From NCBI RefSeq assembly GCF_020379485.1, contig NC_063452.1, positions 55,271,377 to 55,335,376 on the forward strand: a DNA stretch of 64,000 nucleotides, given 5' to 3'. This DNA is from Brassica napus (lineage: Eukaryota > Streptophyta > Magnoliopsida > Brassicales > Brassicaceae). The position numbers and the translations under genes are program-made. Of the stretch, positions 33,502 to 45,613 are shown piece by piece. The first letter of the stretch is position 1. Each line of letters starts with the position of its first letter. The notes beneath the pieces were generated by a model. The model saw only the letters and a program-made list of their open reading frames with translations. It was not told where the DNA came from and did not search any database.

Positions 33502-34266
33502 GGGTCCCATCAGGTTTTTTCCTCTTCTTATTAGTTTATTATTAATAATTCTCAACCTAATGAAATTTCAAAATAAGTATTCTGATGCTTATAATAAAGG
33601 AGACCTTAGCATAAGAGGCACGAGGAATGATTTACATCGAATAATAATTTGCCTCATATGTACCCAACAACCTAATTAAAAAACGGTACAAGTACTCTTT
33701 ATCATTTCTCATATATAGATTAATATACCAATCACTATCGAGTATGGAGATTGATTATGGATTTGGTTTTGGGCTCGAGGTACATCTTAATCTTATACGC
33801 TCTCCTTTTTCCACATGCGCTTCTCTTTTTCCATCTTCCCTTGAAGATTAAATTGAATATATGTAAGGAAGAAAACTTATGGAATTTGATTGATGTAATA
33901 TTTAGTACGTAAATCATTTTTATGATAGTTTTGTAGTTTAATTAAATAACAATTAAACACATAGCTAATCAATCGAAAGTGATAGTATATATAAATATTC
34001 TTCACTTATGATTATATGAAATTATCATATTTAGCTTATGATTTGATATGTCTAACTGAAACAGTTTCATTACAACTGAAGCGTTATATATGTATCATGA
34101 TCAGTGTCCGAGTAAAGATATTTTTCGGAGAAATTCAAAATTCTGATCCATGCTATGCAGAGAAGATTATCCCCAAAATATTGATCCAAACTAGCCATGG
34201 TTTCCGATTCAGTAGAACTAGGAGATGTGCCCACTATATCATTAAGATCCCTGATTAGTGCTATGA

Positions 34267-34299
<33 letters not shown>

Positions 34300-35598
34300 G
34301 AGAAAAAAATTTGGGTGCATAACATGAGATAGTGATGAATTAACATATGGTGTGTGAAGAGAGTGGACCTCTTTGGTTAATTATACTTTGGATATAAACA
34401 TGTGTGCGCATGATACAATATCACTCAATTTTATGGTTCTCTACGATAATATCAAAACTTGTGAATTTATAGAAAATATTGTAAATTTTTTAGTTAAAAT
34501 TTTGTAGATTGAATAAAATATGTTCCAATTTAATTGAATTAATTTTCTCTTAAATATATCATATTTGACGATGTGGATAATAGTTTTTTAGTATCTTGGT
34601 AATGTTTTGTAACTCTGATCTTCGTAGGTGAATTTAAATTAAAGCTATATGTTATGCACTACATACATGTATATGACTAATTAAATAACATACTTAATAT
34701 ACTTTTTAATCTCTTAATAAATCATGTGCTTAAACCATCGGAAGTTACTCATGGAAACAGAATGTTAACTTAGATAATCCTTTGAATTGGATGAGAACTC
34801 TATTACAAATATCTTCACATCTTTTCTCTGTTGTTTTTTTAGTTTGTTTGTTTAGTTTACATAAAGAAAACGCAAAAATAAAAACAACAGAGAGAAGCAA
34901 ATATGTTTTTACTTTATGATTTGATGTGTCTTAGATCCTTCGTCATCCCTTTGGACTGGAACTTCGGGCTGGAGCTGCTATGGTTATAACTAGATATGAC
35001 TCATGACATCTCTAATTAAGAAACTAGGTTCATCAATGTAGTGCCACTACAAAAAAGTTGTTTATCCAATAACTCTGTTGCTTGGACTGTGATGGATATG
35101 ACATTATTATCACATGTTATCTTTACACAAAAGTTCCATATACAAACTATTTTTCACATTATACAACATAATTTTGATCTTTCGTCAAATTATTTAGATC
35201 AATTTTGACATTTCTTTGTTTTAATAAGATTTGTTGATTTTCTATTAGAAAAGTAAACTGTAAAAATAAACAAACGTACCAAACATAAACATAGGTGTCA
35301 CCCAGAGGAGTAACTTGAGTAGGGCCGCCATGTTCACGTCACTGTCTTAAGAAATGGATTTGATCAGTTGGTGGGTCTACTTTCTTGTTTTGTCCTCGAT
35401 TTAGGGCTCATTTCCAATGATGCTGTAAGATTCTCACCTCTTCTATGGGACCAGTTTCCACGTCGGCTGTTCCTTCCAAATTGATGGCTCCACAACATAC
35501 ATTGAGGAGATTTAGAGCACTCGTACCTAAATATGTCATGCTTCAACTTTTGAATCTTAGGCGATAATTATTATGTAGTTTAGGAGTATTTTGTCGTT
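33502..35598. other. AT-rich intergenic DNA
   Basis: No gene recognised. It contains a (TA)n run at about 34272-34297 and an A/T-rich stretch. Short frames at 33735-33917 (minus), 34016-34258 (plus) and 35364-35546 (minus) look like chance frames. Confidence 0.5.
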
Positions 35599-38031
35599 TT
35601 GAAACTTGAATATATTCTTTTGTTAACCAGAATATATTCTATTGATCCGCCTTTGTTTATTCAATCGGACCTGGATCTTCTTTACGACTTTCACTGCTCA
35701 GCTGATGTCTCAGAGAAGTTCACGATGCGGTTCACTCCTGCGGAAATTAAGGATGCTTTTTTCTCACTTCCAAAGAACAAGACGTGTGGTCCAGATGGCT
35801 TTTCTCCTGAGTTCTTCATGAGCTGTTGGTCTGTGGTGGGTCCTGAAATTACAGAAGCAGTATTGGAGTTCTTTTCTTCAGGCTCTCTCCTGAAACAGTG
35901 GAATACTACCTCTCTGGTTCTCATTCCCAAGATTACCAATGCTTCGAGGACTACTGACTTTAGACCAATCTCTTGCCTCAACACTATGTATAAGGTCATT
36001 TCTAAACTATTGGCAGGAAGATTAAAGACTATCCTTCCTAGTGTTATCTCTAATGCTCAATCTGCATTCCTTCCCGGAAGATTGCTGGCAGAAAACGTCC
36101 TTCTCGCTACGGACTTGGTAAAAGGCTACAACTCCCAAGTCCCTGAACATAGAGCAATGCTCAAAGTGGACATTCGAAAAGCTTTCGACACAGTTAGATG
36201 GGATTTCATTATTGCAGCGCTTCGCGCCTTATCTATCCCGGAGAAATTTGTTATGTGGATTAATGAATGTATCACAACCCCGTCTTTCTCTGTTTCAGTT
36301 AACGGCGTTTCTGGAGGATTTTTTACGAGCACCAGGGGAGTGAGACAGGGTGATCCCCTCTCTCCATATCTCTTTGTTCTAGCTATGGAAGCTCTGTCCC
36401 GGCTACTACACTCTAGATTCCAAGCGGGTTGGATCTCCTACCACCCTAAAACGGCAGAGCTTCAGATATCTCATCTCATGTTTGCTGATGATGTTATGAT
36501 ATTTTTTGATGGGAGCTGCAACTCCCTTCAAGGCATCTCCGAATGTCTAAACGACTTTGCAAGTTGGTCAGGTCTTGAAATGAATAAAGAAAAAACGGAG
36601 TTATTCACTGCTGGTTTGAACCATCAGGACACCGCTGCCATCTTGAGGTTTGGATTCTCGGCTGGTTCTCTCCCTATCAGGTATCTCGGCCTCCCCCTCA
36701 TGTCCAGGAAATTAAAAATATCAGAGTATGCTACCCTTGTTGCCAAGATCTCTGCTAGGTTCAAAATGTGGGCTACTAGAACCCTCTCTTTTGCTGGCCG
36801 GCTACAGCTTCTCTCCACTGTTATTGCGGGAACTGTAAACTTCTGGATCTCCTGTTTTATCCTACCTAAAGGTTGTATCAAGCAAATTGAATCGCTTTGC
36901 ATTAGATTTCTATGGTCTGGGAATATAGAGATATGTAAATCTGCAAAGGTAGCTTGGTCTACTGTTTGTCTGCCCAAGGATGAAGGTGGTCTAGGTCTCC
37001 GAAACTTTATGGTTTGGAATCAGGTTCTGTGCCTCCGGTTCATCTGGCTCCTTTTCTCCGACAAACCTTCAATCTGGGCGGATTGGCACAGCCATTACAG
37101 TTTATCTCAGAAATGTTTCTGGGCTGTTGAGGAAACTCAACACGACTCATGGATGTGGAAACGCCTGCTGAAGCTAAGACCTGCGGCCCTTCTTTTCCTG
37201 CGAGCTAAGCTGGGGAATGGCTCTAGGATTAAGTTTTGGTATGATGTTTGGACCTCTCTAGGCCAACTTATTGTTCACATTGGAGATAATGGCCCGAGGA
37301 ACACTAGAATCCCCATTAACGCCACTGTGAGCCAAGCTGCAAATGCTACGGGATGGTGTCTTGGAGGGCCTCGCTCTCAGCAAGAACTTGATTTGCACAT
37401 ACAGCTCACAACCATGTCTCTCCCAGCCACAGCCGTAAGTGAGGATGAATTTTTCTGGGAAACAAACGGTACCTCCGATGGGTCGTTCTCTGCTGCTCGA
37501 ACTTGGGAAGTTCTAAGGCCTCGAGATACAAAAAAACAGTGGGCGGATCTTATTTGGTTCAAGGGTGCCGTTCCAAAATTCGCATTCAATATGTGGATTG
37601 CCAATGCGGACCGTCTTCCCACCAGAACGCGACTCGCATCTTGGGGCATGAACGTCCCAACTAGATGTCCCCTATGCTCTTCCCATCATGAGACCAGAGA
37701 CCACCTTCTTCTTGCTTGTGACTTCTCTAAGGAGATATGGAGGTGGCTATTTGATCGGCTAGACAGATCTCGCCATGATCTGCTCTCCTGGGCTGAACTT
37801 CTTTCTTGGATCAGAGGACCGCAGACTTCCCCAACCGTCACTCTTCGGCGTGTCTCTGTTCAGACCATTATCTTTCACTTGTGGAAGCAACGTAACAATG
37901 TCATTCACAACCAAACCTCCCTATCCACATCTGAAACTTTCCGTTTTGTTGACCGAGACATTCGGACCATCATCACAGCCAAGCGAAAGCGGAAAAACTT
38001 TGATTCTCTCATGTCCCTATGGCTTAGATAA
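35599..38031 (+). CDS. LINE ORF2 fragment: reverse transcriptase plus zf-RVT, 810 codons
   Basis: The ORF is open for 810 codons. RT motifs in order: GPDGFSPEFF (about residues 64-73), LIPKI, FRPISCLN (121-128), LPGRLLAENV (158-167), DIRKAFDTVRW (191-201, catalytic Asp), GVRQGDPLSPYLF (247-259) and FADD (295-298, catalytic Asp pair). A C-terminal zf-RVT domain follows (IWFKGAVPKFAFNMWIA and RCPLCSSHHETRDHLLLAC). No RNase H domain is evident after it. The ATG at 35599 is probably not a real start: the first 15 or so codons come from flanking DNA, and the true ORF2 would begin with an apurinic-type endonuclease. With no stop or frameshift it is young for this window, but it cannot retrotranspose alone. 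Confidence 0.9.
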   Translation: MKLEYILLLTRIYSIDPPLFIQSDLDLLYDFHCSADVSEKFTMRFTPAEIKDAFFSLPKNKTCGPDGFSPEFFMSCWSVVGPEITEAVLEFFSSGSLLKQWNTTSLVLIPKITNASRTTDFRPISCLNTMYKVISKLLAGRLKTILPSVISNAQSAFLPGRLLAENVLLATDLVKGYNSQVPEHRAMLKVDIRKAFDTVRWDFIIAALRALSIPEKFVMWINECITTPSFSVSVNGVSGGFFTSTRGVRQGDPLSPYLFVLAMEALSRLLHSRFQAGWISYHPKTAELQISHLMFADDVMIFFDGSCNSLQGISECLNDFASWSGLEMNKEKTELFTAGLNHQDTAAILRFGFSAGSLPIRYLGLPLMSRKLKISEYATLVAKISARFKMWATRTLSFAGRLQLLSTVIAGTVNFWISCFILPKGCIKQIESLCIRFLWSGNIEICKSAKVAWSTVCLPKDEGGLGLRNFMVWNQVLCLRFIWLLFSDKPSIWADWHSHYSLSQKCFWAVEETQHDSWMWKRLLKLRPAALLFLRAKLGNGSRIKFWYDVWTSLGQLIVHIGDNGPRNTRIPINATVSQAANATGWCLGGPRSQQELDLHIQLTTMSLPATAVSEDEFFWETNGTSDGSFSAARTWEVLRPRDTKKQWADLIWFKGAVPKFAFNMWIANADRLPTRTRLASWGMNVPTRCPLCSSHHETRDHLLLACDFSKEIWRWLFDRLDRSRHDLLSWAELLSWIRGPQTSPTVTLRRVSVQTIIFHLWKQRNNVIHNQTSLSTSETFRFVDRDIRTIITAKRKRKNFDSLMSLWLR

Positions 38032-38151
38032 TGATCTTCACTGATCCTCCTAGCTCCATTATGTTTTTTCCTTTTTTGCCATAATGGTGCTCTTTGATTA
38101 TGTAAATCAAACTTTTCATTAATTTGAATATTAACAATTTAGCAAAAAAAA
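35599..38151 (+). mobile_element. 5'-truncated LINE (non-LTR retrotransposon)
   Basis: Starts within the ORF2 reverse transcriptase region and ends with a short untranslated tail and an A run (AGCAAAAAAAA at about 38143-38150), the structure of a 5'-truncated L1-type insertion. The endonuclease domain and ORF1 are missing. I could not define a target-site duplication. The exact 5' junction lies near 35600-35660. Confidence 0.85.
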
Positions 38152-39705
38152 TATATGCCACGCAGCTTTAAATCAGAAGAAGAAAGAGAGTGTGGGTTTT
38201 TATATAAATTTTCAACTAATTAGATCTTGTTTGCAAACTAGATGGGCATGAATATGAGATAGGCACGCTTGAAGTGATCCACTATGTCTATATCCATGTT
38301 ACATAACTAATTGAGATCAAGGGTGAGTAGTATATATATATATATTTTTTACTGCTGATTTATTATGATATTACAATTATGAAAAATATCACTAGACGAT
38401 TCGATAACCGACAATATTACATGTTTTATGAAGATCTACGCATAACTGCATTACCTGAGCCGTCCTACGAAAACCTACGTCTGACCAGATTTACTTGCAC
38501 TATGTTGAAGATCCCTCTACATAATTGTTTAATAGATCACCTAGACGTAGAAGCCTTTAAACCTTAACCACTAGACTTCGGTGCTTCCAAGTATAATCAT
38601 GTAATTCAAAATTTTATGTACTGTGCAACTAAGATATGGGTGGAATATTCTCTAGTTTATAACTTTATATACATGATTAATTGATTGATAAATAAATAAG
38701 AATTTGTGGGAGTGGAAGAGAGAAGATTGGTGGATGCGCGTGCAGCTCTCTATTTGTGGAATTGTGGTCATAGTGCTTACTGCTATCTTAACCCTTAACC
38801 ATTCCTCCTTTTTTGTTTTTTTATATCTATCTATTTTGATAATATCTTAATCATATACACAGAACTGGATTTGGTTTAAGACCATTTCTAAAATATTTCC
38901 CTATTTTTAACTCTAAAATATAAAAAATTTATAATAGAGATAAATTAGAAATTTTGATCCATCTTAATTCTTTACTATAGAGATTTCCAAATATAAAGCA
39001 AAATATAGAAAAATATTATTTTTCTTTTATAATTAGAGGAAAAAATAGCAATTTCTATTTTATAAGTAAAATTAAATATGGATTAGAGTGATTTTGCCTC
39101 TAAATATTGTTATAAAAGTGAGAATAGAAGTGGGTTATAAATGTTCTTAGTGTCATCCAAACTATGTTGGTTTCTATCTTTGCTTTGGTTTGGTCAATTT
39201 GAATATAGTTGGCTCTAAACAAAGTACACGAAACAATTTAGGTACGTTTAGTATGATTCATTTTAATTTAACTTGAATCCACTGGGTTGTGTTTGGTTTA
39301 GGGGACGCGCATCTGTCTACAAAACTCTGTTATTAATATATATTACATATATTTTTGTCTATTTACAACATCTATTTGCTAGTTTTTTGAAATATTACTA
39401 GATCAATGGAAAATCATTTACCTTATAGTGTATTGGTAAATGATCTGGCACAAATAATAGCAAAATGAAAAAAAAAATTGCATAAACATTAGTTAAAAAC
39501 TTAGATGTTCAAAAGTTAGTTTTATAAATTAATATTTTTAGAAACATGTATTATATATATCAGAAACACTAAAAACATTAAACATTAAAAATAATATAAG
39601 TTTTAATTAGTTAAAATTCGTGAAATCACGTTTTGAAACCTTGCATAATTAGTATATAATTATCAAATATCTCATTTTTTTACTGATTTTATCATTGTGC
39701 ATGTT
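38152..39705. other. AT-rich intergenic DNA
   Basis: No gene recognised. There is a (TA)n run at about 38331-38343. The 62-codon frame at 38379-38567 is unassigned. From about 38885 the sequence is strongly A/T-rich and non-coding. Confidence 0.5.
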
Positions 39706-40578
39706 ATATGAAATAGGGCCGGGCAAATAAACCGAACCCGATAACCCAAACCGAATCCGATCCGATAAAAATGAATCTGAACCCGACGTAAATACCGAAT
39801 GGATTATGTTTTGTGGTATTTCGGGTTATGGGTATTATCCGAACCGAACCCGAATCTAAATGGATATCCGATAAAACCCGAAACATTCAAAACCTCGAAA
39901 AGATCGTGTACCAAACATGATCTCAATTCCTAATATGTATCCAAAATACACTAAGAAATATTGAACATCTAAAATACTTATCTATTACATGAAGGTTGGT
40001 GGTTCTATTACATGAATGTTGGTGGTTATATTACATGAAGGTTGATGGTTGAAGATGGCCTATGAATCTTGAATGAAGTATTTAGATTTAGATTTTGTTT
40101 TCGTTAAACAATGTTTCTTATTTCATGAGAACTTGGTTTTCATTTTATGCTTTTATTTATTTGGTTTTCTTTTTATCAGTAAATATGTTTACTTTTCGTT
40201 TGATTTTGAATGATCACGGTTAATGTTCCTTATTTTTGAATTGATTTTACTTAAGTTTTGGTTATAAAATAGGTACAAATCAGGTATTTTAAAACTAAAG
40301 AACCGATTTTACTCATGTTTTGGTTATAAAATAGGTAAAAATCAGGTATTTTTAAACTGAAAAATCGATTGGGACCCGAACCCGAAAGTATATTGGGCTG
40401 TGCCGGTTCTTTGAAGATTTACTAACCCCGACCCGAACCCGATAGAACCCGAACCGGTCCCGAACCGAACTTTCATATAATCCGAATGAGACTGATTTTG
40501 ATAAACCCGAAAAACCGAAACCCGATTGGATAAAACCAAAACTTGATTGGGACCCAAATGCCCAGGCCTAATATGAAA
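39706..40578. mobile_element. hAT-type non-autonomous element, 857 bp (39714-40570)
   Basis: The 8-bp ATATGAAA flanks both sides (39706-39713 and 40571-40578). The element begins TAGGGCCGGGCA and its other end, reverse-complemented, begins TAGGCCTGGGCA, a 12-bp inverted repeat with two mismatches. CCCGAA/TTCGGG motifs are dense near both ends, as in the 2985-bp hAT at 4028. There is no coding capacity. A related single end (GTAGGCCTGGGCTTATG) is at about 54357 without a partner. Confidence 0.9.
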
Positions 40579-41693
40579 TAAGTGATAGTGAATGGTAAAA
40601 CCAAAAGGATAAGACATAGTGAAAATCACTAGCTAGTCCCGAAGATCTGGTTGAAAAAATACACCACAACCAGTCATGGGAAAAACTTCATTGAGTACAA
40701 GGAATTTACGATTGTTTCATGTAAGATACAGTCATATCACACCACTCCACATCGATTACCATATTGTACAACTTTACAATCTAAATTACAACCCAATCAA
40801 TTGTGTAGTTTGTTTGTACTGTATTATTATACTACTATTTGTTTTATAACCGTGGTAATTTTTAGAAAACCTTATCTTAGATTTAAAGGTAAGAATACTA
40901 TCTATAGTAATGAGGAAGAATTAAGAAGCACTAAATCAATCAACTGGTTTTCCTTTTTGGTATACAAAATGCTACTACGTACTGATAGATTGGTGACTAT
41001 GTAATAATCGTCATAATTTTATCTAACATGTTAAAACCGAAGCATTGATCAAAAAGGTTATCGTCTAGAATTGTTTTTGTTACATTGCTTAAATGTATGT
41101 CATGAGCAAAACAAACATACAAATGTGGCATAAAAAGATATATGCATAACAAAACGGAAGGAGGAGAGTAGTGGATGTAGAACAAACGCATTGAAAAAGA
41201 AACATTGAATGTTGACACTATGAGGGTGGGTTCTTTACCATGGAACAAGCACATTCAACCCCCAAAGCATAGTAGTTTTGTTGATTTTCTTTTTGGCTCT
41301 TAGTATTGTTGGTTTTGACCTACGAATTTTTTATTTCGATGTTATCTAATGTCTTTTTGTTGTTGGTATCATTCATATTTTTGGGGAAAACAATTTGTGA
41401 ACGATGACTTACTAGCTAGTTGTTGCAATTGTCTCGCGCTAATGCGAGCGCAATAATCAGTCTTAAAAAAACTCATCAAAATTGATGTTGTACATTCCTT
41501 TTGAATTTTTGAATATTGATGTTTTGCCTTGTAATAGATTACTAGATATTTTAAAATCAACTGACATAGATTTACAATGTTATAAATTCAATTAAATAAC
41601 GTTTAAATAATGTACATGTTATTAACTTAATATATTTAGTAACATTTATATCTTATCAAATAATGTTGAATCAAAAATTATAGTAAATTAATA
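40579..41693. other. intergenic, no gene seen
   Basis: Short frames at 40651-41004 (plus) and 40997-41254 (minus) have no family resemblance. A GC-rich hairpin CTCGCGCTAATGCGAG at about 41434 lies near CTAGCTAG (about 41414) and could be the 3' end of a minus-strand Helitron, but I found no matching 5' end. Confidence 0.4.
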
Positions 41694-43273
41694 TCTCCTA
41701 TATATTAATTATGGAGCATTACAACATGTTTTCGTAGATATGTGTCATCACTAGGATGATTCTTAGAATTCTTAAGAAAATAAGTTGGTCCATCTAAATA
41801 TATATTATATTTTTTATTAAATTAACTATCAAATTGATTAGTAGTGTACAAAATAATATTCTCTATTCTTTCCTTAAATAAAAAGTACAGAATTACCTAA
41901 TATGATTAACATATATATGCAAATTAATGATTATGAATAATACATATTTGATAATAATTTTTGTATCATTTCTCTTTTTTTGTTTAATTTTATATTATTA
42001 AAAGAAATTAAAAATCACATTAGGCATATAATTAAAAGATAGATTTTTCTTATATTTTATATTTTGAATTTTTTTAAACGACTATAAATTGCTAAAAATT
42101 GTAAAATTCCCACATTAAAAAATTTGTGATCAACGGTTTAATTTTTTTTGTTCAAGCAATATACAAATGATCATAAATCGTATGAAAATGAAGTCTCATA
42201 TTATATATATATATTAATATCATTTAAATTAAATTATATACTATATAAAAATATATAATATGTTAATTTTAAATTTTGCATTGAAAAAATGTGATATTAA
42301 CATTTTCATTTTTAAATTTGTATTGAAAAATTTACATTAAAATTTCTATGATTAATAGTTTAAATTTTTATTACAACAAATATACAAATGTTAATAAAGT
42401 CATATGAGTATAAAGTGTCAATAATAAATATTTATATTAAAATATACTATATGTATATCTATGTCAATATCACTGAAGTTTAATAATATACCGTATAAAA
42501 TAAAGAAAATGTTTTTTTTTATTTATTTGCCCAAAACATAATTGTAAATAAACAAAATGTATTAGTTTGTAATATGTTATTTGATCCTAACAATTCCATA
42601 AATACACTTCTTCAAATCGAATTAATTTTTAATATTGGAAGCACTATATACATTATTTCATTCAGATTAAATAAATCTTGATTTTTTTTCTACAAAAAAA
42701 TTAATGAAATATCATGACAAGATTCCAATCACCTTATTGTCTTCGAAGAATCAGAGATTTGATCATTCGTCTAATGTTTGTTTCTCCCTAATATCATATA
42801 TAACTATCTCATATACATTATTTACCACATTAATTTTAAAAGCAAAATGATGACATGATAAACTAATAAAGATGACATGGTTTGGACTAATTGTGACATG
42901 AACATTTACATTTAATGTTGTTTTATAATTTTTGTAAGTTTGTAGAATAATGTAATAACTTATAAATCGTCATTAATATAACAATAAATATTAAAGTTAG
43001 AAATATAGTAATATATAATAATTTTCGAAAATATTATTTAATATTATTTAAATAATTTTATAATTTTATTACTAAAACATATCTTAAAAATTTATGCATT
43101 TCAACAAAAATAATTTTCTAATCATATATTATTATTTATTTTTAATATTTACAAATTTTAGAAATATTATTTAATTTTATGTTTTGTTAATTATACATAA
43201 CAAAACTTTCTCTTAATTTTACAGAATTTTATTTAATATATATCAACCAAAATAAATAAATAAAAATATTTCA

Positions 43274-43305
<32 letters not shown>

Positions 43306-44277
43306 AAATAAAAATGTAAATAAAAATATTTATTTTATCTTAATTTTTATATAAAATTAAAATATTGTACACAAATAATAAAACTAAAAATGAACAAAAA
43401 ATTATTTATAAATATAATTTTAAAACTTTATTTCTGCACATGGTGCAGAAAAACATCTATTTATAATTGTTAAAAATGAGAGTTTTGAACTATTTATTAT
43501 AAGTTTTCTGGTTTATCATTTAATAAATCAAACTGTTTTTAGTTTATACATAATTTACATATACTAGAAAGGTAAAGTATTATATATATTTTTTATCGGT
43601 ATATTCTTAACTAACTAAACCTCAAAAGCGTAGGTTAATAAAATAAGTAATTTGTTTTGTTGTTCTAGAATTAGATGATTTTTAGACCGAACTGGTGAAT
43701 ATATACTAGACATACATTTATATTTTGAGTATGCACTTATAAATATGTGAATAGTGTTTGTCGGTGATTTTTTTCAAAATTTTGATTCTTAGATATGTAT
43801 TTGGAGTGAAACTAATTTTTAAAGATGTATATCTTTTTAAATTGACACCTATGTAATTCATCAAATTTAAAGAAGAACTTAAAAAAAACAAAACTTATAT
43901 TAGTGAAACAGAAACGAGAACACAATTTATAGAGGTAAAAAATGAAATCACTTATGCAGAGTCAATAGTAAACAAATCGAGAGCAGAAAACCTAATACAT
44001 CTTCATCATTTTACAATTGAGGTTGCCTATGTGGTTTTGGTGATTTGTGTTAGCCATAAAACTTAATTTCTTTTTGTGCATATGAAATCTTAAAAATAAT
44101 TTAAGTGAGTTGTAATATTTTAACTCTTCAACACCGATGATACATTTAAGAGATCAACATTTGTATTCGTCATTTTACAATCGATAAATATTGTAATGTT
44201 GCAAAATTTTAAAATCACTTAATCAACAAATAATAGTATAAAAACTCAACCGCGCATCCGCACGGATTATCATCTAG
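41694..44277 (+). mobile_element. non-autonomous Helitron, 2584 bp
   Basis: The 5' end reads A|TCTCCTATATATTAATTATG (TC at 41694 after an A), followed by GAGCATTACAACATG, like many crucifer Helitrons. The 3' end carries the short hairpin CCGCGCATCCGCACGG about 10 bp before CTAG|T (44274-44277, then T). Insertion between A and T, no target duplication and no TIR fit the class. The interior is extremely A/T-rich with a (TA)n run at about 43278-43303 and no Rep/helicase or captured exon that I can read. Confidence 0.7.
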
Positions 44278-44735
44278 TTTACTATTATCTAAGAGTTCGA
44301 ATACATGTTTTAACCTAAACCAAACTTGATATAGTCCATCAAAGGATATCTGATTGATCTTCCTTAAAATCGGTTTAACTTAAATTAGTCAAATAGGTAT
44401 AACTTAAAAGTTAAAACTAATCTAATGTTTTTTGTTTGACAGATTATATATAACGAAATTCCTCAAAACAGTGGATAATGAATTAATGATAATGCCGGAA
44501 TACAGAGTTAGGACATGAAATTGCATGGATAACAGAAATGATGTTGAGATGCCACTTTTGGTATCACACTATCACATAACGAAGCATTCATTTCATTCAG
44601 TCCTAATTAATATTGAAAAGGGAAAATATGTAATTATCAAGTTGCCACGCCTGATATTTGGTTCTTTTTTTTGTTAAGTTTGTAATTTCCCGGTCGATAA
44701 TATATTTTTTTTTTTGGTAAAAAAAAAATACCCGG
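44278..44735. other. intergenic between Helitron and copia element
   Basis: 458 bp with no gene recognised; poly-T and poly-A tracts at about 44705-44728 precede the copia target site. Confidence 0.5.
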
Positions 44736-44740
44736 TCGAT

Positions 44741-44980
44741 TGTTGTAAAAGTACGGGGAAATTGTGTATATTATTAATGAATCAGAAGATCCCTTTATAT
44801 AGGGATTACAAAATATAGAAATATGGAAAGAGTACAAAACCTAGTCCAACAAGAATTAGGAAAACTACTAAAACAAGGAAAAGAAAATTGGGCAAATCTG
44901 GCCGACTCTAAACCTCCATGGCCGGCTGGGCCTTATCTTCTGGTCTTGGTTATGGATCATCCACTTAGTGATTTATAACA
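44741..44980 (-). repeat. 3' LTR (240 bp) of the copia element
   Basis: Runs TGTTGTAAAAGTACGGGG to GATTTATAACA on the plus strand. Equal in length to the right LTR and about 90% identical by eye. It is bordered by TCGAT outside and CTCCCCCTTGG inside. Confidence 0.93.
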
Positions 44981-45136
44981 CTCCCCCTTGGATGCCATAA
45001 CCATATAGGTTTGTAACATGCTTAATGTTGCCTCATTAAAACCTTTCTAGGAAAACCAAAAACCCAATGAGGGAAAAATGGAAACCGTGGTTAAGGAAAA
45101 ATAGTACAACACATGATACACCCCCTGATGAATGCA

Positions 45137-45481
45137 TCACTGAAGATCCTTCAGCTGGCGCATTCTTATTTGATTTGTAAGCTTCTTGAATGTTGAGGTT
45201 GGTAGAGACTTGGTGAAAAGGTCGGCTGAATTGTCACTGGACCGGACTTGAACCACTTGAACTTCTTTAGCCTTCTGCAGGTCGTGGGTGAATAAGAACT
45301 TGGGCAAGATATGCTTTGTCCTATCTCCTTTGATGTATCCATCTTTGAGCTGAGCTATGCAAGCTGCATTGTCTTCATAGATAACTGTTGGTGCTTCTTT
45401 TCCCACGCCTAAACCACTATCTACTCGGATGTGATTGATCATATTCCTCAACCATACAAGCTCACGGGTTGCCTCATACAT
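45137..45481 (-). pseudogene. copia RNase H segment
   Basis: Reads EATRELVWLRNMI, VIYEDNAACIAQ (catalytic Asp in EDNAACI), KGDRTKHILPKFLF and NSADLFTKSLPTSTF, the C-terminal end of copia polyproteins. It stops at 45137 after MRQLKDLQ. It is separated from the RT segment by stops between 45482 and 45613. Confidence 0.9.
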
Positions 45482-45613
45482 TGCTATGATCTCGGCATGG
45501 TTGGAAGATGTGGCGACAAGTGATTGTTTCGTGGATCGCCAACATACTACAGTTCCACCATGTATAAAAACATATCCAGTCTGAGATCTAGCATTATGTG
45601 GATCAGATAAGTA

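Noticed and set aside
41414..41450. Minus-strand Helitron 3' end
   Set aside because: The hairpin and CTAG are present but their spacing is long and no matching 5' end was found.
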